DNA of 64,000 nt from the NCBI GenBank assembly GCA_963701065.1, contig OY969558.1:744001-808000 (forward strand), given 5' to 3'. The notes beneath the pieces are model-generated. The model did no database searches, had not been told where the DNA came from, and worked only from the letters and a program-made list of their open reading frames with translations. A program made the translations under genes and the position numbers. Of the stretch, positions 27,737 through 37,176 are shown one piece after another. Origin of the DNA: Aquirickettsiella gammari. Its GTDB lineage: Bacteria > Pseudomonadota > Gammaproteobacteria > Diplorickettsiales > Diplorickettsiaceae. The first letter of the stretch is position 1. The number at the start of each line of letters is the position of its first letter.

Positions 27737-28789
27737 ATGAGTGATGCAACTAATGCACGAGAAAAAGCCCTTAAAATGGCAATCAGTCAGATTAAAAAGC
27801 AACACGGTGAAGGGGCTGTTATGCGTCTCGGTGATAGCAGCCAAGTTCCGGTGGAAGTCATCTCTACGGGATCTTTAGGCTTAGATATCGCTTTAGGGAT
27901 AGGTGGATTGCCACGCGGACGTATTATTGAAATTTATGGGCCTGAATCTTCTGGCAAAACAACACTTAGCTTACAAACCATTGCCGAGTGCCAAAAAACG
28001 GGTGGTGTTGCCGCATTTGTCGACGCCGAACATGCGCTTGATCCAATCTATGCCGCTAGAATAGGTGTAAAAACAGCCGACCTTTTAGTCTCACAACCTG
28101 ATACAGGAGAACAAGCGCTGGAGATAGTCGATATGTTAGTCCGCTCTAATGCGGTTGATATTATTGTGGTCGACTCGGTTGCAGCTTTGACGCCTCGCGC
28201 TGAAATTGAAGGAGAAATGGGCGATTCGCACATGGGTTTACAAGCCCGCTTAATGTCACAAGCTTTACGTAAACTAGCCGGAAATATTAAGCGCTCAAAT
28301 ACGCTGGTTATCTTCATTAACCAAATCCGCATGAAAATTGGCGTTATGTTTGGTAACCCCGAAACAACAACAGGTGGTAATGCACTTAAGTTTTATGCCT
28401 CAGTACGTCTCGACATACGTCGAACGGGTGCGATCAAAAAAGGTGATGAAGTAATAGGTAATGAAACCCGTGTCAAAGTGGTAAAAAATAAAGTTGCCCC
28501 CCCATTTAGACAAGCTGAATTTGAAATTCTCTATAATCAAGGCATTTGTCATATTGGAGAAATTGTCGATTTGGGCGTAACGCACGGATTAATCGATAAA
28601 GCCGGCGCCTGGTATAGCTATCAAGGTGAACGTATCGGTCAAGGAAAGGATAATGTAAAGCAATTCTTAAAAGATCGCGCTGAGATTTGTCAAAAATTAG
28701 ATACGGAAATCCGAAATAATTTGCTCAACAAACCGTTGCAGAGTGATTTATCTGAAGCATCTGAACCAGAAGTAGCGATTATTGAGTAA
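27737..28789 (+). CDS. recA: Recombinase RecA
   Basis: ATP-dependent strand-exchange protein and SOS co-protease. 350 aa. Walker A is GPESSGKTTL near residue 68, and loop L2 contains NQIRMKIGVMFGNPETTTGG. The C-terminal acidic tail is short. recX follows after 17 bp, the usual arrangement. Confidence 0.98.
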   Translation: MSDATNAREKALKMAISQIKKQHGEGAVMRLGDSSQVPVEVISTGSLGLDIALGIGGLPRGRIIEIYGPESSGKTTLSLQTIAECQKTGGVAAFVDAEHALDPIYAARIGVKTADLLVSQPDTGEQALEIVDMLVRSNAVDIIVVDSVAALTPRAEIEGEMGDSHMGLQARLMSQALRKLAGNIKRSNTLVIFINQIRMKIGVMFGNPETTTGGNALKFYASVRLDIRRTGAIKKGDEVIGNETRVKVVKNKVAPPFRQAEFEILYNQGICHIGEIVDLGVTHGLIDKAGAWYSYQGERIGQGKDNVKQFLKDRAEICQKLDTEIRNNLLNKPLQSDLSEASEPEVAIIE

Positions 28790-28806
28790 ATATTTACACG
28801 TTATTT

Positions 28807-29277
28807 ATGAATAACAATTCTAGCATTATGGAAGTTGATAAAAATATCCATCAAGTTGCTTTAAGCCATCTAGCGAGAAGAGAGTACACGCGTTTTATGC
28901 TCAAAGAAAAATTGCGGCAGAAAGGATTTTTGCTGCAATCCATCGAAATAGCTTTAGATATTTTAAGTCAACAAGGTTTTTTAAGTGATAAGCGTTTTTG
29001 TGAGGCTTTCATTGCGCGTCGCATAAGGCAAGGCTATGGCCCTATTCGAATCGCTATAGAATGCCAAAAATACGGGATTAGCGAAGCGATTATTAGCGCT
29101 CAACTTCCACAAGATGAAGAAATTTGGTTGACACTCATTAACAAGATTCGACAAAAAAAATTCTCTTCCTACAAACAATCGCAAGAAAAGCCACGCCAAA
29201 TTCGTTACTTACTATACCGTGGATTTAGTCTTAGCCAGATAAAAGAAAGCCAAAAAGTTAATCTTATTAAAGATTGA
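28807..29277 (+). CDS. recX: RecA regulator RecX
   Basis: Binds the RecA filament and limits its growth. 156 aa made of three-helix repeats, with ALSHLARREYTRFMLKEKL at the start and the family's LSQQGFLSDKRFCEAF. Start ATG at 28807 lacks a clear ribosome site; M8 (28828) is possible. Likely cotranscribed with recA. Confidence 0.93.
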   Translation: MNNNSSIMEVDKNIHQVALSHLARREYTRFMLKEKLRQKGFLLQSIEIALDILSQQGFLSDKRFCEAFIARRIRQGYGPIRIAIECQKYGISEAIISAQLPQDEEIWLTLINKIRQKKFSSYKQSQEKPRQIRYLLYRGFSLSQIKESQKVNLIKD

Positions 29278-29387
29278 GAACTAATTAAACAACGTCAAGA
29301 GTCGCAAGGCTGTCATTAATCTATGCAAAAATACACTAAAAACAGCCTATCTCTGATTAATCAACCATTAACTACTTTACACTAATA

Positions 29388-31400
29388 ATGTCCTCATTAC
29401 CTCGGTTCAGTCAAATAAATCCGGCGACGATAGTCGCCGAATTAGATACTATACTCGCTCAAAATAGGGCGGAATTATTGTTATTATTATCTGAGATAAT
29501 TTCTCTTGATTGGAACTTTATTCAGAAACTTGATGATTTAGATGATCGTCTGCAGCATTTCTGGTCTCCTATCAATCATCTTCATGCCGTTAAACAAACC
29601 GCCAAATTGCGCTTAGCTTATAACGAATGTCTTGCTAAAATCAGCGCCTATAGCTCTGAATTAAGTCAAAATAGCAGGCTTTACCAAGCGATTAAAACAC
29701 TCGATAATGGCGATTATCGGTTTAACTACGCACAAAAAAAGTGTCTACACAATGAATTGCGCGATTTTCATTTAGGCGGGATAGATTTACCTAAAGCTAA
29801 ACAAAAAAGATATCAGGTTATCCAAGCGCAACTGGCTCAACTATCTAATCAATTTGAAGAAAATTTATTAGATGCCACGGCAAACTGGTCAAAATGCATT
29901 AGCGATAAATCAGAGTTAAAAGGGCTGCCCACTTATATTATCGCAAGTGCAGAAAAAGCCGCTAAAGATAAAAATATGTCTGGTTGTTTACTTAGCCTTG
30001 ATTATCCCTGCTACTTTCCTGTATTAAGCTATGCGGATAATCGAGCATTACGTGAGTCAGTCTATAAAGCTTATATTACCCGCGCTTCTGAGTTTGGAAA
30101 TATGGCGTTTGATAATAGCCCTATTATGTTCAAGATATTGAATTTACGCCATGAGCTTAGTCAATTACTTGGCTTTAAAAATTACGCACAAAAAAGTTTA
30201 GCCTCCAATAAAATGGCAAAAACACCTGAAGAGGTGCTTAGTTTTCTAGAAAACTTACTTCGCTGTACCCAATCTAAAGCCGATGCGGAATGGCAAGCAC
30301 TTTATAATTTTGCTCAATCTCGCGATCAAATTGATACGCTACAGCCCTGGGATATTTTATATTATCGCGAAAAGCTACAAGAAAAAATGTTTGGTATTTG
30401 CGATGATACGCTACGCTGTTATTTTCCAGTAGAAAAAGTACTCTCTGGACTCTTTAAACTAATACACGATTTATTTGGCATGCAGATACAAGAGATCAAA
30501 GAGGTTGATGTTTGGGATCCGGCCGTTCGTTTTTTTTCGATTATCGATCACCGACAACAATTACGCGGTCAATTTTACTTAGACCTTTATGCGAGATTAG
30601 AAAAACGTGAAGGAGCATGGATGGATGATTATCAATCGCGAAGGCGTTTAAGTAATGGCCACATTCAAACACCGATCGCCTTTTTAACCTGTAATTTTTC
30701 ACCGCCCCTAAATGCCACACAAATACCTCTATTAACACATGAAGAGGTCTTAACTTTATTCCATGAATTCGGTCACGGTTTACAACATATGCTAACCGTA
30801 ATCGACTATCCTGCTATCTCCGGAATTAATGGTGTTGCTTGGGATGCGGTTGAATTACCGAGTCAATTTTTAGAATATTTTGCCTGGGAAAAACCTGTTT
30901 TAGATCAAATTAGTTGCCATTACCAAACCGGCAAATCATTACCTGATAGCCTCATTAAAAAAATGCGTAACGCAAAAAACTTTCAGGCGGGATTACAATT
31001 ATTAAGACAATTAGAATTATCCTTATTTGATTTCCGTTTACACTTAGAATTTGATCCTAAAAAAGATTATACACAAATTCAAGCGTTATTAGATAAAATA
31101 CGTAAACGGATCAATATTATACCTGTATCACCATTCAACCGTTTTCAGCACGGATTTTCCCATATCTTTGCCGGCGGTTATGCGGCTGGATATTACAGTT
31201 ATCTCTGGGCAGAGGTTCTCTCATGTGATGCTTTCACTAAATTCTTAGAAGATGGAATTTTTAATCAAGAAACTGGCCAAGCATTTTTACAAAGTATTCT
31301 AGAACAAGGTGGCGCAATCGATGCAATGGAATTATTTAAAAAATTTCGCGGACGTGAACCAAAAATCCAAGCTTTTTTAAAAAGCTTGGATATTGAATAA
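29388..31400 (+). CDS. prlC: Oligopeptidase A (M3 zinc metallopeptidase)
   Basis: Cytoplasmic peptidase that degrades peptides, including cleaved signal peptides. 670 aa. The zinc site is H459-E-F-G-H463, with the third ligand E489 in VELPSQ. C-terminal HGFSHIFAGGYAAGYYSYLWA is the M3 substrate-binding segment. The final codons lie inside a perfect 27-bp palindrome that probably ends transcription on both strands. Confidence 0.96.
   Translation: MSSLPRFSQINPATIVAELDTILAQNRAELLLLLSEIISLDWNFIQKLDDLDDRLQHFWSPINHLHAVKQTAKLRLAYNECLAKISAYSSELSQNSRLYQAIKTLDNGDYRFNYAQKKCLHNELRDFHLGGIDLPKAKQKRYQVIQAQLAQLSNQFEENLLDATANWSKCISDKSELKGLPTYIIASAEKAAKDKNMSGCLLSLDYPCYFPVLSYADNRALRESVYKAYITRASEFGNMAFDNSPIMFKILNLRHELSQLLGFKNYAQKSLASNKMAKTPEEVLSFLENLLRCTQSKADAEWQALYNFAQSRDQIDTLQPWDILYYREKLQEKMFGICDDTLRCYFPVEKVLSGLFKLIHDLFGMQIQEIKEVDVWDPAVRFFSIIDHRQQLRGQFYLDLYARLEKREGAWMDDYQSRRRLSNGHIQTPIAFLTCNFSPPLNATQIPLLTHEEVLTLFHEFGHGLQHMLTVIDYPAISGINGVAWDAVELPSQFLEYFAWEKPVLDQISCHYQTGKSLPDSLIKKMRNAKNFQAGLQLLRQLELSLFDFRLHLEFDPKKDYTQIQALLDKIRKRINIIPVSPFNRFQHGFSHIFAGGYAAGYYSYLWAEVLSCDAFTKFLEDGIFNQETGQAFLQSILEQGGAIDAMELFKKFRGREPKIQAFLKSLDIE
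31365..31391. terminator. Palindromic, probably bidirectional terminator inside the prlC 3' end
   Basis: Perfect palindrome with 13-base arms (ATCCAAGCTTTTT and its complement) around one central base, covering nearly the last ten codons of prlC. The stem's own A/T tracts place runs of U after or within the hairpin on both strands. The next gene, on the opposite strand, ends only 13 bp after prlC, so the convergent pair has no other room for a terminator. Confidence 0.6.
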
Positions 31401-31412
31401 TCAATTAAAAAT

Positions 31413-32771
31413 TCAAACTCCGATTTGCAAGCGTCTAGCTAAACTTGAACTAAACCTATTGTGAGCATCCCACTTTTGTTTCGTTGCTAACCACTCAGGA
31501 TAACGCGGATACATAGCACGAAATGCTTCTGGTTTTAAACGCGCATCTTTTGCTAAATAAATCCTTCCTCCCCCATCAATAACCATTGCATCTAATTCAT
31601 CTAAACAAATAAAAAGTTTTTGGTTACGAATAGGAATATCTAGTGCCAAGGTAAATCCTGACAATGGAAAAGATAAAGGTGCTAAATTAGCATTAGCAAA
31701 GCGTTTTAATACCGCAAGATAAATAGGATGTTTATATCTATCTAGGGTTCTTAATAAATTTTCAATAACAGAATAAGCCGATTTTACCGGCAACACACAT
31801 TGATATTGAATAAATCCTTGCCTCCCATATAAACGCGGCCAATCGCGAATACGGTCCAATGGATAAAAGTAATCCGGGTAAGCGACTACACGAGGATAAT
31901 TTTTTTTAGCTAAATGATGATAATAAGCTTTATTAAAAGACTTAACCAACCTTGGCTGTAGTAACGCATGCGGAAAATAAAAAGGAATTTTATAGCAACG
32001 AGATAGCTGGGTTGAAAAAGCTTGGCTTTGTTGTGCGGCAGAAAGCTTGGCTAAATCAGCGTGATTTGCCTTGATAACAACACCGCGACCAAATGGTGCA
32101 TTTAAGGCATCCAACCAAGCCACACTATATTCCCATTCATCCTCTTCGGCAAAAGCAGCAAATATTTGTTCTAAGTTTTGTGCCGCTTGGTGTTGCACAC
32201 ACATATAAGCGCTTTCAATCCGCTTTAGTTGCAAGGTGACTATCCCTATGATACCCGTTAAACCCATCCCCCCTATAGTGGCCCAAAACAGCTCGGGATA
32301 AAGCTTAGATGAACAATGTAATCGTTCTCCTGCAGCGGTTATCAATTCTAAGCCCCGTATGTGCTGACCTAAAGAACCCGCATAACAATGATTTTTTCCG
32401 TGTACATCCGCAGCAACACATCCCCCTAAGGCAACCTCGGCAGTTCCAGGCGTTACCGGCAAAAACCAACCTCGCGGAACAATTAATTCTAAAATCTTGC
32501 TTAATGTAATACCTGATTCAATAGTAATAATACCTTGCTGCTCATCAAACCCAAGGAAGCGATCTAAACGTCCGGTTAAAATAATCTCTCCTTGTTGATT
32601 TAAAGCCGCATCACCATAACTACCTCCCGCACCACGGGCAATAGAAATTAGTTCGCTAGGATTCAGTTTGGCGTAATGTTCAGGACGCGATATTAGCTCA
32701 GGATATCTTATCGGATAGCCATTAAAGCTAGATTGATATTTTTTGCGCCAACTCATAAAACTATCCTGCAA
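31413..32771 (-). CDS. FAD-linked oxidoreductase, DprE1-like
   Basis: 452-aa VAO-type flavoprotein. The FAD-binding part has GAGGSYGDAALN and GTAEVALGGCVAADVHGKN; the latter, with the SLGQHI that follows, closely resembles DprE1, the oxidase of decaprenylphosphoryl-ribose epimerisation. A DprE2-like SDR is at 8565-9281. Outside actinobacteria such pairs have been linked to unusual surface sugars; the substrate here is unknown. Its start overlaps the ptsP end by 11 bp, so it is probably the last gene of an rppH-ptsP-oxidase operon. Confidence 0.85.
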   Translation of the reverse strand: MQDSFMSWRKKYQSSFNGYPIRYPELISRPEHYAKLNPSELISIARGAGGSYGDAALNQQGEIILTGRLDRFLGFDEQQGIITIESGITLSKILELIVPRGWFLPVTPGTAEVALGGCVAADVHGKNHCYAGSLGQHIRGLELITAAGERLHCSSKLYPELFWATIGGMGLTGIIGIVTLQLKRIESAYMCVQHQAAQNLEQIFAAFAEEDEWEYSVAWLDALNAPFGRGVVIKANHADLAKLSAAQQSQAFSTQLSRCYKIPFYFPHALLQPRLVKSFNKAYYHHLAKKNYPRVVAYPDYFYPLDRIRDWPRLYGRQGFIQYQCVLPVKSAYSVIENLLRTLDRYKHPIYLAVLKRFANANLAPLSFPLSGFTLALDIPIRNQKLFICLDELDAMVIDGGGRIYLAKDARLKPEAFRAMYPRYPEWLATKQKWDAHNRFSSSLARRLQIGV

Positions 32772-35040
32772 TAGGTAACAAAGTGGTTAAATTAAACGAT
32801 AATGCTTCATTTAAATACTTTCTGATAGCAAGCGCATTATCCATTGCTAAAATTTGTACTAGGATCTTTTTAGCTTGCTGAAAATTAATTTGACGAATGA
32901 CTGACTTTATTCTCGGAATAGAAAAAGAATTCATGCTCAACGCATCAAAACCCATGGCTAAAAGTAAAGGGATAGCCAGTGGATCACTTGCCATTTCCCC
33001 GCAAATGCTAATTGGTTTTTTTGCCTGATGCGCTGCTTCTACAATCTGAACTAATGCTCTTAAAACAGCCGGTTGAAATGGATCATACAGATTGGCTACC
33101 CGCGGATTATTACGATCGACTGCTAACATATATTGCGTCAAGTCATTGCTACCTACCGATAAAAACTCAACCCGCTCAGCTAATGCGCGCGCTTGATAAA
33201 TCGCCGAGGGAACTTCTATCATTATTCCGATTGGCGGTTTATTCGCACAAGGGTCTTCACTTAATACCTTTTCATAAGCTTGATCAATTAAACGCAGTGC
33301 CTGATCGGCCTCTGCAACACAACTTATCATTGGCAGCATAATACTTAGATTATTAAATTCGAGATTAGCGCGTAACATAGCTCGAATCTGTATTAAAAAA
33401 ATTTCCGGGTGATCGAGTGTTACACGGATTCCACGCCAGCCTAAAAAGGGGTTATCCTCTTCAATAGGAAAATAAGGTAATGCTTTGTCGCCTCCAATAT
33501 CAAGCGTTCGCATTACCACAGGCCGCGGAGAAAATGCCGCTAACAGTTGGCGATATAAGCCATATTGTTCATCTTCGGCAGGGAAACAATCCCTAATTAA
33601 AAAAGGCACTTCTGTGCGATATAGACCAACACCTTCAGCGCCCGCTGTCAATGAAAGACTCGCATCCGCCATCAAACCCGTATTCACCCAAAGAGAAATA
33701 CTATAACCATCTAGCGTCTCGGCTGGCAGTTCGCGTAGTGCTTCCAAACTATTTGCAAGCTCACTTTGTTGCCGAATCAATGCAATGAAACTTTGTTTAA
33801 TCCGCCATGAAGGCGCCACAATAATGCGCCCTTGAGTACCATCGACAATCAAGGTCTGTGCTTCTAATTGATTTACCGGTAAATTTTCTACCCCTGTGAT
33901 AGCAGGAATTCCCAATGAACGCGCTAAAATAGATAAATGGGAATGACTAGAGCCTTTTACAGAAACTATACCTGCTAAACGACCTTCTGGTACTTCGGCT
34001 AAGGCAGAAGGACTCACTTCTTCACCAATTAAAATTGTTTTTTCAGGATAAAGGGGGGGTGTAAATTGATTATTTTGCAAATGCATTAAGATACGGCGTC
34101 CTAAATCCCTTAAATCCGCTGCTCTTTCACGTAAATAATCGTCATCTACCTTCTCAAACTGCTGTACATGCGAGGTAATAACAGATTGCAAGGCAGCCTG
34201 CGCCCATTGGTGAGAGGTTTGAACGGCGTTAATAACTTCTTTTTCTAAGCTCGCTTTATTTAAAATTGCTAAATAAACATCAAATAAGGCCTGCTCTTCC
34301 TCTGGCAACACGGACATCATATGTTTTTTTAAACGGTGAATATCATCTCGCGCGGCCTTGAAGGCTTTTTTTAACTGCGCTATCTCTATTGATAAATCAT
34401 CTGCTCTTTTATAAGGGACCGCATCAAGATCCGCAAAGGGATAAGCTACCACTGCTTGACCTATCGCAATACCAGGCGCGCTCGCTATTCCTTGAAAACC
34501 AATATCTTGCTGTAATTGTTTTTTGGCTTCTTTTTTAAATAAGGAGAAGATTTCCCCTGTTGCTTCGGCATGTGCTAATACGCCACCTAATTGGGCTGCC
34601 ATAGTCACTAAAAAGGCTTCTTCGGCTTCGTCAAAACAACGTTGTTCTTCTTGTTGGACAATCAATACGCCTAATAAGGCACGGTTATGGATAATGGGTA
34701 CGCCTAAGAAGGCTTTATAACGTTCTTCACCTATCCCGGCGATATGTAAAAAATCTGGGTGTTCTGGAGCGTTCTCAATATTAATTAACTCCCCACTTCG
34801 ACCCACTAAACCAACCAAACCTTGATCAAAGGTAAAACGTACTTTGCCAACAGAGCTAGGATTTAAACCCTCTGTTGCCAACAAAACATAATTTTTTTTG
34901 CTATCAAGTAGAAAAACTGTACAAGATTGGGTATTCAAAGCTTCTCGAATACGTCTTACTAAGATCTGTAACGCCTCTTTAAAGCTCTGTGCAGCGCTGA
35001 TCTCCTGAACAATACGACGAAGTACCTTCAACATGGGCAA
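32761..35040 (-). CDS. ptsP: PTS-Ntr enzyme I (PEP-protein phosphotransferase PtsP)
   Basis: Starts the nitrogen-type PTS phosphorelay. 759 aa: an N-terminal GAF domain (about 1-160), then an EI-type domain with the phospho-histidine in KGSSHSHLSILA, and a PEP-binding barrel (TLDIGGDKALPYF, GSNDLTQYMLAVDR). No NPr or EIIA-Ntr gene is in the window. It follows rppH by about 107 bp, the order also found in E. coli. Confidence 0.96.
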   Translation of the reverse strand: MPMLKVLRRIVQEISAAQSFKEALQILVRRIREALNTQSCTVFLLDSKKNYVLLATEGLNPSSVGKVRFTFDQGLVGLVGRSGELINIENAPEHPDFLHIAGIGEERYKAFLGVPIIHNRALLGVLIVQQEEQRCFDEAEEAFLVTMAAQLGGVLAHAEATGEIFSLFKKEAKKQLQQDIGFQGIASAPGIAIGQAVVAYPFADLDAVPYKRADDLSIEIAQLKKAFKAARDDIHRLKKHMMSVLPEEEQALFDVYLAILNKASLEKEVINAVQTSHQWAQAALQSVITSHVQQFEKVDDDYLRERAADLRDLGRRILMHLQNNQFTPPLYPEKTILIGEEVSPSALAEVPEGRLAGIVSVKGSSHSHLSILARSLGIPAITGVENLPVNQLEAQTLIVDGTQGRIIVAPSWRIKQSFIALIRQQSELANSLEALRELPAETLDGYSISLWVNTGLMADASLSLTAGAEGVGLYRTEVPFLIRDCFPAEDEQYGLYRQLLAAFSPRPVVMRTLDIGGDKALPYFPIEEDNPFLGWRGIRVTLDHPEIFLIQIRAMLRANLEFNNLSIMLPMISCVAEADQALRLIDQAYEKVLSEDPCANKPPIGIMIEVPSAIYQARALAERVEFLSVGSNDLTQYMLAVDRNNPRVANLYDPFQPAVLRALVQIVEAAHQAKKPISICGEMASDPLAIPLLLAMGFDALSMNSFSIPRIKSVIRQINFQQAKKILVQILAMDNALAIRKYLNEALSFNLTTLLPIAG

Positions 35041-35147
35041 ATACCTAACTAATTAGCATTTGAGCATACAAATAAACTATGGCTCTAGATACTAGACTCC
35101 AATGCCTAAAACCATAAGCACACTCAAATAACTTTATATTTATTTGA

Positions 35148-35702
35148 TTATTCGACTTTTTCTACCAACGTTAAATGGTTGTATAGCTTACTGGCCCGCC
35201 TTGATTGTGCAATCTCAGCGGGGAGTAATGTCGCTAACTCTTCTAACGCACGCCGATAAACATGTCGCTTAAATGTGATAACTTGCCTAATAGGGTACCA
35301 ATAAGGGGCCCAACGCCAACGATCAAACTCAGGCGAACGAGTAACATCAAAACGAATTTTTTCAGGATCTCCTCTTAAACCCAGCAAAAACCATTTTTGT
35401 TTTTGCCCTATACATAAAGGTTGTACATGTAAACGCCGTAAATGAGGGGGTAACCAATAATATAACCAGCTTTTGGTAGCGCCTAGAAGCTCAACATCGG
35501 AGTCCTCCAAACCTAATTCTTCATAAAGCTCCCTAAATAATGCCTGCTCGGGTGTTTCATTGGATTGAAGGCCCCCTTGAGGAAATTGCCAAGCATGCTG
35601 ACCAATACGTCGTGCCCAAAGTACTTGACCGCTAGGGTTAGCTACGATAATGCCGACCCCTATACGAAAACCTTCCTCATCAATCACACCATTTCTCCAC
35701 AT
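35148..35702 (-). CDS. rppH: RNA pyrophosphohydrolase RppH
   Basis: Removes pyrophosphate from mRNA 5' ends and so triggers decay. 184 aa. The Nudix box is complete: GG at the start, E five residues after the first G, then RELYEELG. The N-terminal FRIGVGIIVANPSGQVLWARR and WQFPQGG are typical. First gene of the putative rppH-ptsP operon. Confidence 0.96.
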   Translation of the reverse strand: MWRNGVIDEEGFRIGVGIIVANPSGQVLWARRIGQHAWQFPQGGLQSNETPEQALFRELYEELGLEDSDVELLGATKSWLYYWLPPHLRRLHVQPLCIGQKQKWFLLGLRGDPEKIRFDVTRSPEFDRWRWAPYWYPIRQVITFKRHVYRRALEELATLLPAEIAQSRRASKLYNHLTLVEKVE

Positions 35703-35921
35703 AAATTAGGCTTACATTGTTTCATAAAAGCATTAGGGGGTAAACTGTCTTAAAAATTCATTTTTAACTTTTAATTAGCGCTTCCTATCAAGTGGACCAT
35801 TAATAGAAATTAACGGCTTAAAAATGCAGAAAATAGGCTATTTATACCTAGCTAAGTTGTTCATTCGATTCAGCCCTAATATGGCTCAAAGGGTTTAAAT
35901 GAGGATTTTTTGGCATTAATC

Positions 35922-37067
35922 TCAGCGAATAGACTCATAGCCGTTAATTATGCCACCTTTAGAGAAGACGATTTGCCAAAGCTGTATATCACGCGCCCTA
36001 AAAGCACCCGCACAAGCCAACAAATAATATTTCCACATTCGATAAAAAGCACGATGATCATAATCTTTTTTTAAAGTATCCCAAGCTTGATTAAAGTTCT
36101 CATACCACGCCATTAAGGTTTTATCATAATACGCGCCAAAATTATGCCAATCTTCCATAATAAAAAGTCGCTCACTTGCTCGGCCGATCTGTTGAATAGA
36201 GGGTAAAATGCCGTTAGGAAATATATATTTATGAATCCAAGGGTTAGGGTGATACTTTGATGTATTGCTACCTATTGTATGTAATAAAAATAATCCCGAT
36301 TTTTTTAGGCAGCGATGTGCCACTTTCATATAATCCTTGTGATTTCGGGGTCCTACATGCTCAAACATGCCAATGCTACAAATACGATCAAATAAACCCC
36401 GAACATCACGATAATCCTGAAAAAGAATTTCTACGGGTAATCCCTGACAAATCTTTTTTGCATATTGGTATTGCTCCTTGGATACGGTGACTCCAAGGAC
36501 TGAAACACCATAATTTTCAGCCGCATAACGTGAAAAACTACCCCAACCACAACCAATATCTAAAACCTTCATCCCCGGCTTTAGCTGTAATTTATCGCAG
36601 GCTAATGCTAATTTAGCTTGCTGAGCCTCATGTAGGTTGCTACTATTTTTCCAATAGGCACAGCTATAAGTCAGATCTTTATCTAACATAGCTTGGTATA
36701 GGTTATTTCCCTTATCATAATGATGTTTCCCCACTTCAAAAGCACGCGATTTTTTCTGTAAATTAAAACCGCTCATCAACATTGAGCGTAATTTTTCTTT
36801 TATAATAGGGTAAAATAAATGTCTATTTTCTTTAATTTTTTTAGCTAAATCGGCACGCAAAAGCGCATAAAAAAACTGATCAAGACATTCACAATCCCAC
36901 CAACCCTCAACATAGGACTCGCCTAAAGCTAAAATAGGATTTTTTAAAACTCGTGCGTAAAATTTTTCATTATGAACCTGTATGTCGGCAGGATTTTTAC
37001 CATTAAGCTCTATCTTTGCTTCTGCCAACAATTGCTGAACTAATTTTTTAGCCTGTGGTAACTTCAT
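35922..37067 (-). CDS. cfa: Cyclopropane-fatty-acyl-phospholipid synthase
   Basis: Adds a methylene from SAM across unsaturated acyl chains of membrane phospholipids, usually in stationary phase or acid stress. 381 aa. The SAM-binding motif is VLDIGCGWGSFSRYAA. HYDKGNNLYQAMLD and the Cys-containing TYSCAYW are typical, as is the C-terminal RMWKYYLLACAGAFRAR. The 219 bp between it and rppH show nothing recognisable. Confidence 0.96.
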   Translation of the reverse strand: MKLPQAKKLVQQLLAEAKIELNGKNPADIQVHNEKFYARVLKNPILALGESYVEGWWDCECLDQFFYALLRADLAKKIKENRHLFYPIIKEKLRSMLMSGFNLQKKSRAFEVGKHHYDKGNNLYQAMLDKDLTYSCAYWKNSSNLHEAQQAKLALACDKLQLKPGMKVLDIGCGWGSFSRYAAENYGVSVLGVTVSKEQYQYAKKICQGLPVEILFQDYRDVRGLFDRICSIGMFEHVGPRNHKDYMKVAHRCLKKSGLFLLHTIGSNTSKYHPNPWIHKYIFPNGILPSIQQIGRASERLFIMEDWHNFGAYYDKTLMAWYENFNQAWDTLKKDYDHRAFYRMWKYYLLACAGAFRARDIQLWQIVFSKGGIINGYESIR

Positions 37068-37176
37068 AGTGACAACCTTTAAAAAATAATTTCTGAACCT
37101 TCACCCCTTACAAGCAATAACAAGTTAAGTTATAGTGTTTTCATGTGTAATAAACATTGATCAATCTCATCGGACT

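Noticed and set aside
29310..29360. AGGCTGT ... ACAGCCT as recX terminator
   Set aside because: The loop is about 27 bases and no U-tract follows; too weak to call.
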